From Desulfobulbus sp. (GTDB lineage Bacteria > Desulfobacterota > Desulfobulbia > Desulfobulbales > Desulfobulbaceae): a stretch of 64,000 nt of DNA. Location of the stretch: NCBI GenBank assembly GCA_031280615.1, contig JAITGO010000002.1:1-64000 (forward strand). The letters are read 5' to 3'. The notes beneath the pieces were generated by a model that made no database searches, was not told where the DNA came from, and saw only the letters and a list, made by a program, of their open reading frames with translations. Every line of letters starts with the position of its first letter. Within the stretch, counting starts at the first letter, position 1. The position numbers and the translations under genes were made by a program. This document shows, one piece after another, positions 8,747-18,114 of the stretch.

Positions 8747-10894
8747 TCATTCGTTTTCGGAATAACCTGAGCGGACCAACACCTCACGCGGCCGCGACCC
8801 GTCCGCCGGGCCAACGATTCCTTCCTTCTCCATGATCTCGATCATCCGCGCTGCGCGGTTATAGCCCACTCGCAACCGGCGCTGGACCATGGAAATCGAG
8901 GCTTGCCCCGTCTCCGTCACCACCGCCACGGCCTCGTCATATTTTTCATCATACTCCTCGTTGCCGCCATCGACGCTTTCCGACGCCTCTTCGATACCAT
9001 GCAGGACCGATTCGTCATAATCGGCGGTACCCTGGGTTTTGAGATAGGCTACCAACCGGTCGGTATCCTGCTCGGAGATGAAGGCCCCATGGATACGCTG
9101 GAGCTTGGCCGCACCCGGAGGCAGAAACAGCATGTCGCCCATACCGAGCAGGTGTTCGGCGCCGGAGCCGTCGAGGATGGTCCGCGAATCGACCTTCGAC
9201 GATACCTTAAAGGAGATGCGGGTGGGAAAATTCGCCTTGATCAGGCCGGTGAGCACATCCACCGACGGCCGCTGGGTGGCCAGGATGATGTGCATGCCAG
9301 CAGCGCGCGCCATCTGCGCCAGGCGGGCGATCGAAGTTTCCACATCCTTGGAGGCGACCATCATCAAGTCGGCCAATTCGTCGACAATGACCACGATTGC
9401 GGGCAGTTTCTCTTCCGCCACCTGGTTGTAGGAGGCAAACGACTTGACACGCCTCTCTTCCAACAGGCGGTAACGGCGCTCCATTTCCCGAACCGCCCAC
9501 AACAGGGCCCGGGAAGCCATTTTCGCTTCCACCACCACGGGATGCAGCAGATGGGGAATATCGTCGTACACCGACAGCTCGATCCGTTTGGGATCGATCA
9601 TCAGCAGTCGGACCTCCTCCGGAGTCGCCCGAAACAGGATCGAGGCGATGAAGGCGTTGATCGCGACCGATTTACCCGCGCCCGTGGCCCCGGCGATGAG
9701 CAGGTGCGGCATACGGGCCAGGTTGGCCACCACTGGCTGGCCGATGACGTCGAATCCCAGGGCCAAGGTCAGCAGCGAAGAGGCCTCCTGATATTCGGGA
9801 GTGGTCAGGATATCGCGCAGGTAAACCGTTTTCCGGACCGGGTTCGGTATCTCGATGCCAATGGCCGCCTTACCGGGAATCGAGCCGACGATGCGCACCC
9901 GGTCGACCCGAAGCACCATGGCCAGGTCGTCGGCCAGGGTGACGATCCGGTTGATTTTCACCCCAGGCGCCGGCGAAAATTCGTAGGTCGTGACCACCGG
10001 GCCGGGCGAAATTCCGGCGACCGTTCCCTGGACGCCGAAGTCCTGCAACTTTGAGGTCAGGGTCGCGCTCACCTCATAATAGTGTTCCCGGCTGAGTTCG
10101 ACATCCTCATCCGCCTGCCGGTCGAGCAAGGAGAGCGGCGGCATCTTGTACGGCCCCGTCGCATCGGTTTTCACCACGCGCTTTCGCTCCCGGACCGGTG
10201 GCGGCTCGGTGGCTTGGCGGGAATCGTGCACCGGCGGCGGGGTTTCGTCCTGGGGCGGGGCGACCTCCTCGGGTTGCTTTCGTGCCCGCAATGCCTGTTT
10301 GACCGGAGGAGTTCGGGGGTCGAGGGGCATCTCGACCGGCGGGACAAGGATGCGTTGCCGCGGTCGGCGCGACAACCCCAGAGGAGAAAAGCGAACTGCC
10401 GCCATCAATGACAGCAGCAAAGCCAGGATGAGGACCAACATCGTTCCGGCATTGCCGATGGCGCCGCTGAGCAGGCGCCAGACCAGGGTGCCGAGATAGC
10501 CGCCCGGGGCAACGAAGGCCGAGGGCACCGCCAGCTGCTCCACCGAACCGAACAGACCCGAAGAACTGAGCATGATCCCGGATATGCCGGCGACAATGGC
10601 GGGCAGCCGGTCGGTGGCCGTGCGGGAAAGCAGGGTTGCCACCAGGGCATACCCCAGGAGCACGATGGGAAAAAAGCCGATCAAGCCAAGGAAGGAAAAG
10701 AGGTAATGGGCCGAATAGAAACCAATGGCCCCGCACCAGTTAGCGGCGGGCGCTTGTCTGGCCGGCTCCGAACCGAGCAGCGGCACCAGATAGCTGATGA
10801 GAGCGATGAAAAAAAATAGGGTCAGGAACAAAAGCAGCAAAGCCAGTACCTCCTGCCGCTTTCCCCCGCCCTTTTTGTTGTCCTGTTGCGCCAT
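8747..10894 (-). CDS. ftsK: DNA translocase FtsK/SpoIIIE family
   Basis: Septum-associated DNA pump that clears chromosome termini and activates XerCD at dif; 715 aa, the compact SpoIIIE-like form. The N-terminal ~170 residues hold four or five membrane segments, followed by a Pro/Arg-rich linker. The RecA-like motor has Walker A GATGAGKS and Walker B VIVDELADLMM. The C-terminal winged-helix gamma domain (residues ~650-710) reads DNA polarity signals. The ATG at 10894 is preferred; a GTG at 10981 extends the frame by 29 charged residues but has no ribosome site. Confidence 0.93.
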   Translation of the reverse strand: MAQQDNKKGGGKRQEVLALLLLFLTLFFFIALISYLVPLLGSEPARQAPAANWCGAIGFYSAHYLFSFLGLIGFFPIVLLGYALVATLLSRTATDRLPAIVAGISGIMLSSSGLFGSVEQLAVPSAFVAPGGYLGTLVWRLLSGAIGNAGTMLVLILALLLSLMAAVRFSPLGLSRRPRQRILVPPVEMPLDPRTPPVKQALRARKQPEEVAPPQDETPPPVHDSRQATEPPPVRERKRVVKTDATGPYKMPPLSLLDRQADEDVELSREHYYEVSATLTSKLQDFGVQGTVAGISPGPVVTTYEFSPAPGVKINRIVTLADDLAMVLRVDRVRIVGSIPGKAAIGIEIPNPVRKTVYLRDILTTPEYQEASSLLTLALGFDVIGQPVVANLARMPHLLIAGATGAGKSVAINAFIASILFRATPEEVRLLMIDPKRIELSVYDDIPHLLHPVVVEAKMASRALLWAVREMERRYRLLEERRVKSFASYNQVAEEKLPAIVVIVDELADLMMVASKDVETSIARLAQMARAAGMHIILATQRPSVDVLTGLIKANFPTRISFKVSSKVDSRTILDGSGAEHLLGMGDMLFLPPGAAKLQRIHGAFISEQDTDRLVAYLKTQGTADYDESVLHGIEEASESVDGGNEEYDEKYDEAVAVVTETGQASISMVQRRLRVGYNRAARMIEIMEKEGIVGPADGSRPREVLVRSGYSENE

Positions 10895-11081
10895 GCCTGC
10901 CGGTTCTCTGCCACACCATCCCGGCCGATCCCGACCGCGTTTTTCCCGCTGCCCGTCAAAGGGCTCTCCCTTGCCTGCCACGTCGGAAAGCTTGATGCTA
11001 CGCTCTCAGTGCGGTCTGCGGCAAAGCTCGGCCGAAAGCGGCAGGAAGCTCCGCGAACGGTGCCAACTGGGCACCAATGTG

Positions 11082-11507
11082 CTACTGATGTGCACCCGCG
11101 ATTTGAATGGCGTCGAGCACGCCGTTGATAAAGGCCACGGAATCGTCGATGGAGTACCGCTTGGCGATCTCCAACGCCTCGTTGATCGCCACTTGTGCGG
11201 GGACATCGCCGCCATACCGCAGTTCGAACACGGCGATGCGCAGGATATTCCGATCGACCGCGGACATCCGCTCCACCCGCCAATGGTGGGAGTGACCGGC
11301 CAGCAAGGTGTCGATCTCATCGAGATGACGGCTGATCCCTTCAACCAGGACACGACCGTAAGGTATGGCCTTCGGTCCCGCCTCGAAACTCTGGCAAAAA
11401 AACTCCCAGTCACGTATCAGCGCTTCCGCAGCGTCCGCACGCTCCTGAAAATCGTGGCTGAAAAGAAATTGCAGGGCTAATTCCCGAGATTTACGCCGTA
11501 ATCCCAT
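11082..11507 (-). CDS. nusB: Transcription antitermination factor NusB
   Basis: RNA-binding all-helical protein that, with NusE/S10, binds boxA in rRNA leaders and prevents premature termination. Its 141 aa match the family. The start RRKSRELALQFLFSHDF and the motif SAVDRNILRIAVFELRY followed by NEALEIAKRYS are classic NusB. It sits 68 nt after ribH; linkage of ribH to nusB is conserved in many bacteria and suggests one transcript with the riboflavin genes. Confidence 0.95.
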   Translation of the reverse strand: MGLRRKSRELALQFLFSHDFQERADAAEALIRDWEFFCQSFEAGPKAIPYGRVLVEGISRHLDEIDTLLAGHSHHWRVERMSAVDRNILRIAVFELRYGGDVPAQVAINEALEIAKRYSIDDSVAFINGVLDAIQIAGAHQ

Positions 11508-11575
11508 AATGCCTGAAAAACGGAAGAAAAAATAAGTGCCGGAGGAAAGGCGACAGGCCGATCCACCCCGCGCAA

Positions 11576-12043
11576 TCAGCCAACCGCATCGAGTAAATTG
11601 ATCATCTCCAGGGCGGAGACCGCCACATCCGAGCCTTTGTTGCCGGCCTTGGTTCCGGCCCGCTCGATGGCCTGCTCAATGGTTTCGGTGGTCAGCACGC
11701 CGAACAGAACCGGAATGCCGGCGTCAAGCATCACCTGGGCCGTGCCCTTGGCGACCTCGCCCGCCACGTAATCGAAATGTGGCGTGGCCCCCCGGATCAC
11801 TGCGCCGAGGCAGATCACCGCATGATATTTGCCGGATCGGGCCATCTTCTGGGCCACCAGCGGAATTTCGAACGCGCCGGGGACGCGGGCCACCGTGATG
11901 TCATCGCCGGCCACCCCGGAACGGGTCAGGCTGTCGATCGCCCCTTCCAGCAGTTTTTCCGAGATAAATGAGTTGAAACGGGCCACCACAATGGCAATTT
12001 TCCGTCCCGTTCCCTGCAGATGTCCTTCTAAATAATGTGCCAT
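11576..12043 (-). CDS. ribH: 6,7-dimethyl-8-ribityllumazine synthase
   Basis: Penultimate enzyme of riboflavin synthesis. It condenses 5-amino-6-ribitylamino-uracil with dihydroxybutanone phosphate, usually in a 60-subunit capsid. At 155 aa it shows the substrate-site motifs VVARFNSFI (residues 19-27), VPGAFEIPL and [15 protein letters not shown] with the catalytic His. It lies 21 nt after ribBA and before nusB. Confidence 0.96.
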   Translation of the reverse strand: MAHYLEGHLQGTGRKIAIVVARFNSFISEKLLEGAIDSLTRSGVAGDDITVARVPGAFEIPLVAQKMARSGKYHAVICLGAVIRGATPHFDYVAGEVAKGTAQVMLDAGIPVLFGVLTTETIEQAIERAGTKAGNKGSDVAVSALEMINLLDAVG

Positions 12044-12064
12044 GGTTGTTCCTGTTGAATATGA

Positions 12065-13309
12065 TCACGGATCCCTGGTGACGCAGCCCATCGGCATGTC
12101 GCCGTACAGTTCCAGGATATGTCCCATCTTGTCGCGCTTGGTGCGCAGGTATTCCTTATTTTCTTCCTCACCGGGGATCTCGATCGGCAGCCGATCGACC
12201 ACCTCGAGGCCGTATCCTTCCAGCCCGATGATTTTTTTGGGATTATTGGTCAAAAGCCGCATCTTCCGCACCCCCAGGTCCCGGAGGATCTGGGCGCCGA
12301 TGCCATAATCGCGCAGGTCGGGCTTGAATCCGAGGCGAATATTGGCCTCGACCGTGTCCAGGCCGTCGCTGTCCTGGAGCTTGTAGGCCTTCAGTTTGTT
12401 GATCAGCCCGATTCCCCGACCCTCCTGCCGCATGTACAGCACCACGCCTTGCCCCTCCTGCTCGACCATGCGCATGGCGGCGTGCAATTGAGAGCCGCAG
12501 TCGCAGCGGGCAGAGCCGAAAACATCGCCGGTCAGGCACTCGGAATGCACGCGCACCATCACCGGTTCGTCGGGATTGATTTCGCCCTTGATCAGGGCCA
12601 CGTGCTCCTGCTTGTCGACGTCGTTCTGGTAGGCGATCAACCGGAATTCGCCGGCATGAAAGGTTGGCAGCCGCGCCTCGGCGGCCCGTCGGACCAGCAC
12701 GTCCTTGCGCAGCCGGTAGGCGACCAGGTCGGCGATGGTGGCGATCTTGAGGCCGTGTTGTTCGGCAAAGATTTCCAGGTCGGGCATCCGGGCCATGGTC
12801 CCGTCGTCCTTCATGATCTCGCAGATGATCCCGGCGGTGCGAAGGCCGGCTATCCGGGCCAGGTCGACCGAGCCTTCGGTCTGGCCGGTCCGGACCAGGA
12901 CTCCGCCGCCCCGGGCCCGCAAGGGAAAGATATGGCCGGGGCTGATGATATCGCGGGGCGTGGCCTTGGGATCGGCGGCCGCCTGGATGGTCCGCGCCCG
13001 GTCCGCCGCCGAGATGCCGGTGCTGACGCCGGTGCGGGCTTCGATGCTGATGGTGAACCCGGTGCCGAAGGGTGACTGGTTGTTGGGCACCATCATCGGC
13101 AGCCCCAGCTGATCGACAATGTCCGGGCTCAAGGCCAGGCAGATCAGGCCGCGCCCATAGGTCGCCATGAAGTTGATGGCCTCCGGCGTCACCAGCTCGG
13201 CCGCCATGCACAGGTCGCCTTCGTTTTCCCGGTCCTCGTCGTCCACCAGGATGACCATTTTTCCGGCCTTGATATCCTCTACCACTTCCTCAATCGAACT
13301 GACAGCCAT
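12065..13309 (-). CDS. ribBA: Bifunctional DHBP synthase / GTP cyclohydrolase II
   Basis: It makes both riboflavin precursors: dihydroxybutanone phosphate from ribulose 5-phosphate (N-terminal ~205 residues) and the pyrimidine from GTP (C-terminal half). The RibB acidic loop [10 protein letters not shown] is at residues 22-31. The RibA half has the Zn-binding [18 protein letters not shown] near residue 260 and the loop RQEGRGIGL. Both active sites look intact. The 414-aa length is normal for the fusion. It lies between ribE and ribH. ribD, needed for the intermediate steps, is not in this window. Confidence 0.96.
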   Translation of the reverse strand: MAVSSIEEVVEDIKAGKMVILVDDEDRENEGDLCMAAELVTPEAINFMATYGRGLICLALSPDIVDQLGLPMMVPNNQSPFGTGFTISIEARTGVSTGISAADRARTIQAAADPKATPRDIISPGHIFPLRARGGGVLVRTGQTEGSVDLARIAGLRTAGIICEIMKDDGTMARMPDLEIFAEQHGLKIATIADLVAYRLRKDVLVRRAAEARLPTFHAGEFRLIAYQNDVDKQEHVALIKGEINPDEPVMVRVHSECLTGDVFGSARCDCGSQLHAAMRMVEQEGQGVVLYMRQEGRGIGLINKLKAYKLQDSDGLDTVEANIRLGFKPDLRDYGIGAQILRDLGVRKMRLLTNNPKKIIGLEGYGLEVVDRLPIEIPGEEENKEYLRTKRDKMGHILELYGDMPMGCVTRDP

Positions 13310-13392
13310 AACCTTGCCTCATTCAAGACAGGAGCGCACAGCGCCCCCATTCAACAGCCACACATCCACGCCCCGGGATAAGCCTCCCCGGG

Positions 13393-14049
13393 CTATCTCA
13401 AAAAGCCGTGCTCGGCGAGAAACCCAGGATTGATGCGGGACGGGTTCCCGCTTCCAGGCGCTTGCCCGGCCAGCAACTTTTCCACGTACTTGCCGATCAT
13501 ATCGACCTCGATGTTGACCCAGTCCCCTTCCTTAAGCCCGCCCAAGGTGGTCATCGCCAGGGTATGCGGAATGATGGACACCGAAAACCGGTCGCGGTCG
13601 CAACTGTTCACCGTCAGGCTGACGCCGTTGATGGTGATCGACCCTTTTTCAATAACATATCTGGTCAATCCCGGATCAAGGGAAAAAGAAAAGAGGGTGA
13701 AATCGCCGGCCGGACGCCGCTGGCGGACCTGCCCTTGGGCGTCGATATGGCCGCTGACCAGGTGGCCGCCCAGCCGGTCGCTGAGCCGCAACGCCCGTTC
13801 CAGGTTGACCTTGGAACCGGCCTGCAACCGGCCCAAGCCGGTGCGGTTCAGGCTCTCCGGCGAGACATCGGCATAGAACCTGTTTCCCTGAATGTTCCGG
13901 GCCGTGAGGCAGGCGCCGTTGACCGCGATCGACTCGCCTTCTTCCGGGTCGGTGAAAGCAAAGCCCGCCTCGATGCCAAAGATCATGCCACCGCCGGACG
14001 GCCGCTTCTCGAACAGCGTGCCCAGCCCCTGGATGATCCCGGTGAACAT
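13393..14049 (-). CDS. ribE: Riboflavin synthase, alpha chain
   Basis: Dismutates two lumazines to riboflavin. The 218-aa protein has two lumazine-binding barrels, each with the internal motif V(N)[12 protein letters not shown] near residue 40 and [11 protein letters not shown] near residue 135. The start [10 protein letters not shown] at 14049 is the family consensus, and a GGGAG ribosome site stands 8 nt upstream. An upstream frame extension to 14124 overlaps the TPR gene and is rejected. The start lies 1 nt after the stop of the TPR gene, so expression is coupled. Confidence 0.95.
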   Translation of the reverse strand: MFTGIIQGLGTLFEKRPSGGGMIFGIEAGFAFTDPEEGESIAVNGACLTARNIQGNRFYADVSPESLNRTGLGRLQAGSKVNLERALRLSDRLGGHLVSGHIDAQGQVRQRRPAGDFTLFSFSLDPGLTRYVIEKGSITINGVSLTVNSCDRDRFSVSIIPHTLAMTTLGGLKEGDWVNIEVDMIGKYVEKLLAGQAPGSGNPSRINPGFLAEHGFLR

Positions 14050-14050
14050 T

Positions 14051-14659
14051 TTATGCTCCCTGCTCCAATTCGATAGCCCGTTGGGTGAATTCCTCGGCCA
14101 GGCGCGCATGCTTGAACCGGGCATGGATGCTGGCCACCGAACGGTAAGCGTCGGCCCCCTTCAGCCGCTCCCCCTGTTCGAGATAGGTTTCGGCGATCAC
14201 GATCAGTACCTCGACCGCCCCCTTGGGGTTGCTGGTCAGGCGGTAGTGCTCAAGGATGTCGTAGAGTAGTTCCAGTGCCTTGCCCTGATCGCCTAATTTG
14301 CGATAGGCAGCTGCCATTTTCTTGTTCAGTGCCAGCACGGAAAAGCTATCGTCTTCCTTTTCGCAGATGTCATGGGCGCGTTGATAGTTGGCAATCGCCA
14401 TGGCATATTCGCCGCGGGCCAGGCAGGCATCGCCCAGCCGGTCGGAGGCGTTGGCCACGCCGGCCTGATCGCCCTGTTCCTCAAATCCCCGGAGGGCATT
14501 GTGGAAGGCGATGGCCGCCTGGGCATATTCGCCGTCGCCATGCAACTTGCGGCCTTCCCGGTAATCCTTTCTGGCCTGGTCCTCTTCTTCCTGCGCACCG
14601 CCGTTGTCCTTGGCCACCGGGCCAATGTTCTGCAACGGCTGGATAAACTCATTTGCCAT
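14051..14659 (-). CDS. TPR-repeat protein of unknown function
   Basis: Cytoplasmic protein of about 202 aa made of helical tetratricopeptide-like repeats from residue ~25 onward, for example ARKDYREGRKLHGDGEYAQA and ANASDRLGDACLARGEYAMA. No signal peptide or catalytic motif is visible. The start at 14659 follows GAGGAAGA by a short spacer and overlaps the end of the upstream gene by 11 bp. Its tight coupling to the upstream HEAT-like protein and to ribE downstream suggests a shared transcript. The function is unknown; protein-protein scaffolding is the only safe inference. Confidence 0.85.
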   Translation of the reverse strand: MANEFIQPLQNIGPVAKDNGGAQEEEDQARKDYREGRKLHGDGEYAQAAIAFHNALRGFEEQGDQAGVANASDRLGDACLARGEYAMAIANYQRAHDICEKEDDSFSVLALNKKMAAAYRKLGDQGKALELLYDILEHYRLTSNPKGAVEVLIVIAETYLEQGERLKGADAYRSVASIHARFKHARLAEEFTQRAIELEQGA

Positions 14660-15812
14660 CGGGCTCTTCCTCATGAATAAAACGGGTGGCCTGGGCACAC
14701 AACTCGGCCACGGTTGTCTGAACTGGCTGCCCCTGTTCGTAAATGGTGATGGGGGTGGTGTCGTGCTGCAGGCCCATGATCTGAAAGCCCGCTTCCTTGG
14801 CCTTGATCCGGCCCAGCAGCCGCAGAGTCAGGCCCCGGAAGACCGGATTGGCATGGTTGAGCACCGGAAACAGGGAGTAAAAGGGGATTTTGCGGATCAG
14901 GTCGGGCCGGGTGGCGGCAATTTCGCCCAATCCCCAGAGCACGGCCTCACGGGTCCCCGGATCGCCCATGAAATTGAACAAGTGGCGGGTAAAGGCCCCG
15001 TAAATATCGGGCCGGGCGGCGATGATCGCCCCGATCGACTCGACCATACCCCAGGAACTGGCCGCCGAATCGGAACAGGCCTCGAACAACCGGTGGAGCA
15101 AATCCGCCACCGGACCGGGCTCGCGGGTCGCCACCCGGCCGCACACCTGCCCCAGCACCCAGGCGATGCGATAGCGCATTCCGGCCTCGGGTTCGTACAA
15201 AAGCCGTTGCAGATAGCGCAGCACCTTGCGGTCATCGGCATAAAGCGCCACCAGCCCGTCGACATCGCCGCGGCGGGCCAAGTCCCCGACTGCCTGTTTG
15301 TCGGCCCGCTTCTTGGGCCGCTTGGGATCGCGGCTCGACTCCATGGCCGGTTCGGCGGCAACCGGAGCAACGGCCGGCATCGCCCCCTCTTCGGCCTGTT
15401 CGGCCGGTCGGGAAACGAGCTGTTGCTCGAAACGTTTGACCAGTTCGGCCATCTCTTTGTGCAAGCGGACAAAATAAAGGATGCCGCGTACGGCCCGGCC
15501 GTCGAGATTCCGTTTGGGCACCACCTGATGGGTCACCTCGTCGTAATCCTCGATGGTGCCGGTCAGGTAGTCGTCCTCGGGAACCAACTCCCAGGCAAGA
15601 TCCCACTGATCGTTGCAGGCGCTGACCAGGCATTCGACCATGGCCGCGCCGATGTTGTGCCCGGTGGTGTCGCTGACATAGACCGCCCCGCACTCGCAGA
15701 TTCCCATGGGGAACTCGCGCATCTTGCGCTGGATGCCCTCGGTCGGCCGGCCGATATCCATGCCGCAGAAGGGACACCAGGGTTTGAGGATCGCCTCCGC
15801 CTTGCTCCCCAT
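14649..15812 (-). CDS. HEAT-like repeat protein with N-terminal zinc-ribbon Cys, DVU0298-like
   Basis: A 387-aa cytoplasmic protein. Cys13/16 (CPFC) and Cys39/41 (CEC) in the first 45 residues look like a split zinc ribbon. A Lys/Arg/Ala-rich linker follows at ~135-175. The C-terminal half is alpha-helical with HEAT/PBS-lyase-like repeats (for example AWVLGQVCGRVATR and LWGLGEIAATRPDLI). I associate it with the DVU0298-type proteins of sulfate reducers, from memory only. It sits between two TPR proteins and shares an 11-bp overlap with the downstream one. The function is unknown. Confidence 0.75.
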   Translation of the reverse strand: MGSKAEAILKPWCPFCGMDIGRPTEGIQRKMREFPMGICECGAVYVSDTTGHNIGAAMVECLVSACNDQWDLAWELVPEDDYLTGTIEDYDEVTHQVVPKRNLDGRAVRGILYFVRLHKEMAELVKRFEQQLVSRPAEQAEEGAMPAVAPVAAEPAMESSRDPKRPKKRADKQAVGDLARRGDVDGLVALYADDRKVLRYLQRLLYEPEAGMRYRIAWVLGQVCGRVATREPGPVADLLHRLFEACSDSAASSWGMVESIGAIIAARPDIYGAFTRHLFNFMGDPGTREAVLWGLGEIAATRPDLIRKIPFYSLFPVLNHANPVFRGLTLRLLGRIKAKEAGFQIMGLQHDTTPITIYEQGQPVQTTVAELCAQATRFIHEEEPDGK

Positions 15813-15817
15813 GACGC

Positions 15818-16450
15818 TTACGCCAACTTGGCCTTCAGGGCATCGACAAAACGGGGGTCGACGCTGTAGCCCAGTTCCCTGGCCTTTGCCATGTTGCGCT
15901 CGGACTCCCGAAAGTCGCCTTTGAAATAAAGCGCGACCGCCAGATTATTACGGGCCATCGGGGAGTCGGGCTCCAGAGTGACGGCCTGCCGGGCTGCATC
16001 CACCGCCTTGTCGTCTTCCTCGACCATGGTATAGGCCGAGGTCAGGTTGATCCAGGCGGTGATCAATTTGGGATCGATCTGTACCGCCTTGCTGTAGCAT
16101 TCTATGGCTTGGTCGACCTCACCCCGGTGCTGGCGGATGAGGCCGATATTGACATGGGCCTCGGCCATGTCCGGACTGATGGCCAGGGCCTGATGGTTCA
16201 GCTCCAGAGCCCGGTCGGTGTCGCCCCGGTCAAAAAAGATGGCGCCCAAGTTGATCATCGACTCCATGGATTGGTTGTCCAACTCGATGGCCTTCTCCAG
16301 TTGGGCGATCGCCTCGTCGATCCGCCCCGCCTGCCGATAAACCAGGCCGAGATGGTGCCGGGCCATGACATTGTTCGGCTTCTCGGCCACCACCTTTTCC
16401 AGTTCTTCGATCACTGCCCCGAGATCGGCAGTTTTTGGTGTTTCCGTCAT
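15818..16450 (-). CDS. TPR-repeat protein
   Basis: A 210-aa protein with about five classical TPRs from residue 20 to the end (for example AIAQLEKAIELDNQSMESMI and AHVNIGLIRQHRGEVDQAIE). No signal peptide or membrane segment is seen. It stands 5 nt upstream of the HEAT-like gene and is probably co-transcribed with it. No enzymatic domain is present; a scaffolding role is inferred. Confidence 0.85.
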   Translation of the reverse strand: MTETPKTADLGAVIEELEKVVAEKPNNVMARHHLGLVYRQAGRIDEAIAQLEKAIELDNQSMESMINLGAIFFDRGDTDRALELNHQALAISPDMAEAHVNIGLIRQHRGEVDQAIECYSKAVQIDPKLITAWINLTSAYTMVEEDDKAVDAARQAVTLEPDSPMARNNLAVALYFKGDFRESERNMAKARELGYSVDPRFVDALKAKLA

Positions 16451-16563
16451 ATATGCAACCTTTTCATTGGGTGACTAGACAAACCTGTGCCGGTAGATTC
16501 CGGCACTCCGGCGAAAAATGTGTCCAAAGTATAGACATGAACGGGCCGCATGCAAGAGCGGCC

Positions 16564-17535
16564 TCATGCCTCGGAATTCCGATGATAGGCAATCAGCTTT
16601 CTTTGCTGTTCCTTGGCCAGCACCTTGCGCGCCACCTCGATGTCGCGTCGGATCTGCCGGGCCAGGGCATCGATTCCGTCAAAGGCGATCTCGCCGCGCA
16701 GGTGCCGCAGAAGATTGATCTTCAAGGGCCGTCCGTAAATATCGGCATTGAAATCGAAAATATGGGTTTCCGCCACCAGGCTCGTGTCCCCGAAGGTCGG
16801 ATTGTAGCCGATGTTGGAAACGCCGCCATACTGCCTGCCGTCGTAGCTCACCTGGGTGACGTACACGCCCCGTTTGGGGCAGAGGTCTTCTTCCGACAGG
16901 TATAGGTTGGCGGTGGGAAACCCGAGCTGCCGGCCTCCACGCTGGCGCCCCCACTGCACGTCGCCGCGAATCTGATACCAGCGGCCGAGCAGCCGGCGCA
17001 CATCCCGCATCTTGCCGGCGGCCACCAGTTCCCTGATCCGGCTGCTGGAAACCAGCATGTCCTGCTCGTAATGGGCGGGCATCACCATCACCGAAAACCC
17101 TTTTTCCTCGCCCTGTTGCCGCAAGAAAGCCGTATCGCCCCGGCGCCCCTTGCCCATGGCGTAATCGTAGCCGACCACCAGATCGCGCATGCCCAGCCGG
17201 CCGAGCAACACCTTGTCCACAAATTCATCCGCGGTGGTCATCGCCATTTCGCGGGTGAAAGGGATGATGACCAGCACGTCGATCCCGGCCCGGCCGATCA
17301 ACTCGATCTTCTGGGGCGTGGTCGAAATCAGCCTGATTCCCTGAGGGCTCAGCACCTTGAGCGGATGCGGATCGAAGGTGACGGCAATGCTGGTGCCCTT
17401 GCTCTGCCGGGCACGGGTCACCACCAGATCGAACAACATCTGGTGGCCGAGATGCACTCCGTCGAAGTTGCCGATAGTGACGTGCGCCCGCGGAAAAGGG
17501 GCCGCGATCTCATTGAGGTCGGTGAATATTTCCAT
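16564..17535 (-). CDS. ribF: Bifunctional riboflavin kinase / FAD synthetase
   Basis: Converts riboflavin to FMN and FMN to FAD; 323 aa. The N-terminal adenylyltransferase has GNFDGVHLGHQ (residues ~22-32) and the SSSRIRELV loop. The C-terminal flavokinase has GRQLGFPTANL and GVYVTQVSYDGRQYGGVSNI. The ATG at 17535 follows GGTGGAG by 6 nt; an open frame runs upstream to 17802 but carries no recognisable sequence. It belongs functionally with ribE-ribBA-ribH 2.5 kb downstream on the same strand. The apr/qmo flavoproteins are heavy users of its product. Confidence 0.96.
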   Translation of the reverse strand: MEIFTDLNEIAAPFPRAHVTIGNFDGVHLGHQMLFDLVVTRARQSKGTSIAVTFDPHPLKVLSPQGIRLISTTPQKIELIGRAGIDVLVIIPFTREMAMTTADEFVDKVLLGRLGMRDLVVGYDYAMGKGRRGDTAFLRQQGEEKGFSVMVMPAHYEQDMLVSSSRIRELVAAGKMRDVRRLLGRWYQIRGDVQWGRQRGGRQLGFPTANLYLSEEDLCPKRGVYVTQVSYDGRQYGGVSNIGYNPTFGDTSLVAETHIFDFNADIYGRPLKINLLRHLRGEIAFDGIDALARQIRRDIEVARKVLAKEQQRKLIAYHRNSEA

Positions 17536-17895
17536 GGAAGCTCCACCGGTTTCCGGCGGACTCGTTGTATAGCAAAACAGTGAATTCCCGGCGCCAGGAC
17601 TCCCTTGCAACCATGGAAAAGAGGATATGTACCCCAAATCGGGAAAACACGCAAACAGTTCATGCCCTCTGCCGGACAGGAGCACTTCGAGGATGCGCGG
17701 TGCCGGCCAGGGGACCGCGCCGAAAGCAAGATTCCAGTAACATAGGGGAAACACAACCATTTCATACAAAAAACCGATCGGTACCAGCCGGTGCGCCGGC
17801 AACCGTCCCTGCGATTTTCACCGGTCCTTGCCGATCCGAAACCCCGAAGCCTGCGCCGCAGGGTCAAACATTTGTTGTCATCGCCAAAGAATTGC
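17536..17895. other. Intergenic region upstream of ribF
   Basis: About 360 bp between the ribF start and the tRNA-Leu promoter. Open frames on the minus strand here have no recognisable protein features. It presumably holds the ribF promoter; I see no convincing hexamer pair or FMN riboswitch core. Confidence 0.5.
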
Positions 17896-17924
17896 TTGAC
17901 AAACATCCCTCCGGCGAGCATATT
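17896..17924 (+). promoter_or_regulatory. Promoter of tRNA-Leu(CAG)
   Basis: Perfect TTGACA (17896-17901), a 17-nt spacer and CATATT (17919-17924, 4/6). The predicted start near 17931 is 6 nt before the mature tRNA 5' end. Confidence 0.65.
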
Positions 17925-17936
17925 TGCTGCCGCAGT

Positions 17937-18023
17937 GCCGAAGTGGCGGAATTGGTAGACGCGCTAGGTTCAGGGTCTAGTTGGGGTTCCCCAGTGGAAG
18001 TTCGAGTCTTCTCTTCGGCACCA
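17937..18023 (+). tRNA. tRNA-Leu(CAG)
   Basis: An 87-nt class II tRNA. Acceptor stem GCCGAAG/CTTCGGC, anticodon CAG in stem CTAGG/TCTAG, a long variable arm, T-loop TTCGAGT, discriminator A and an encoded CCA. Its last 31 nt plus one flanking base are repeated at 19516-19547, so this gene served as an integration target. Confidence 0.96.
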
Positions 18024-18024
18024 T
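17993..18024. repeat. attL-like copy of the tRNA-Leu 3' end (direct repeat 1)
   Basis: A 32-bp segment covering the end of the variable arm, the T-arm, the acceptor 3' strand and CCA of tRNA-Leu. It is identical to 19516-19547 in the same orientation. Such duplications arise when an integrase recombines into a tRNA gene and restores it. Confidence 0.8.
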
Positions 18025-18032
18025 TAAAAATC

Positions 18033-18072
18033 AAGGCTTTATCCCCGCAAATACAGGGATAAAGCCTTTTTT
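18033..18072 (+). terminator. Terminator after tRNA-Leu
   Basis: A 13-bp stem AAGGCTTTATCCC/GGGATAAAGCCTT with a T run after it, starting 10 nt beyond the CCA. It also lies at the end of the convergent ATPase gene. Confidence 0.9.
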
Positions 18073-18114
18073 GTACCCATCCCCCTCCTGCCGCACCCTT
18101 TCCCGCCTTGCCAT

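Noticed and set aside
17536..17900. FMN riboswitch upstream of ribF
   Set aside because: The conserved RFN core could not be recognised on the minus strand.
17418..17921. Minus-strand open frame upstream of ribF
   Set aside because: Overlaps the ribF start region in another frame and has no recognisable features.
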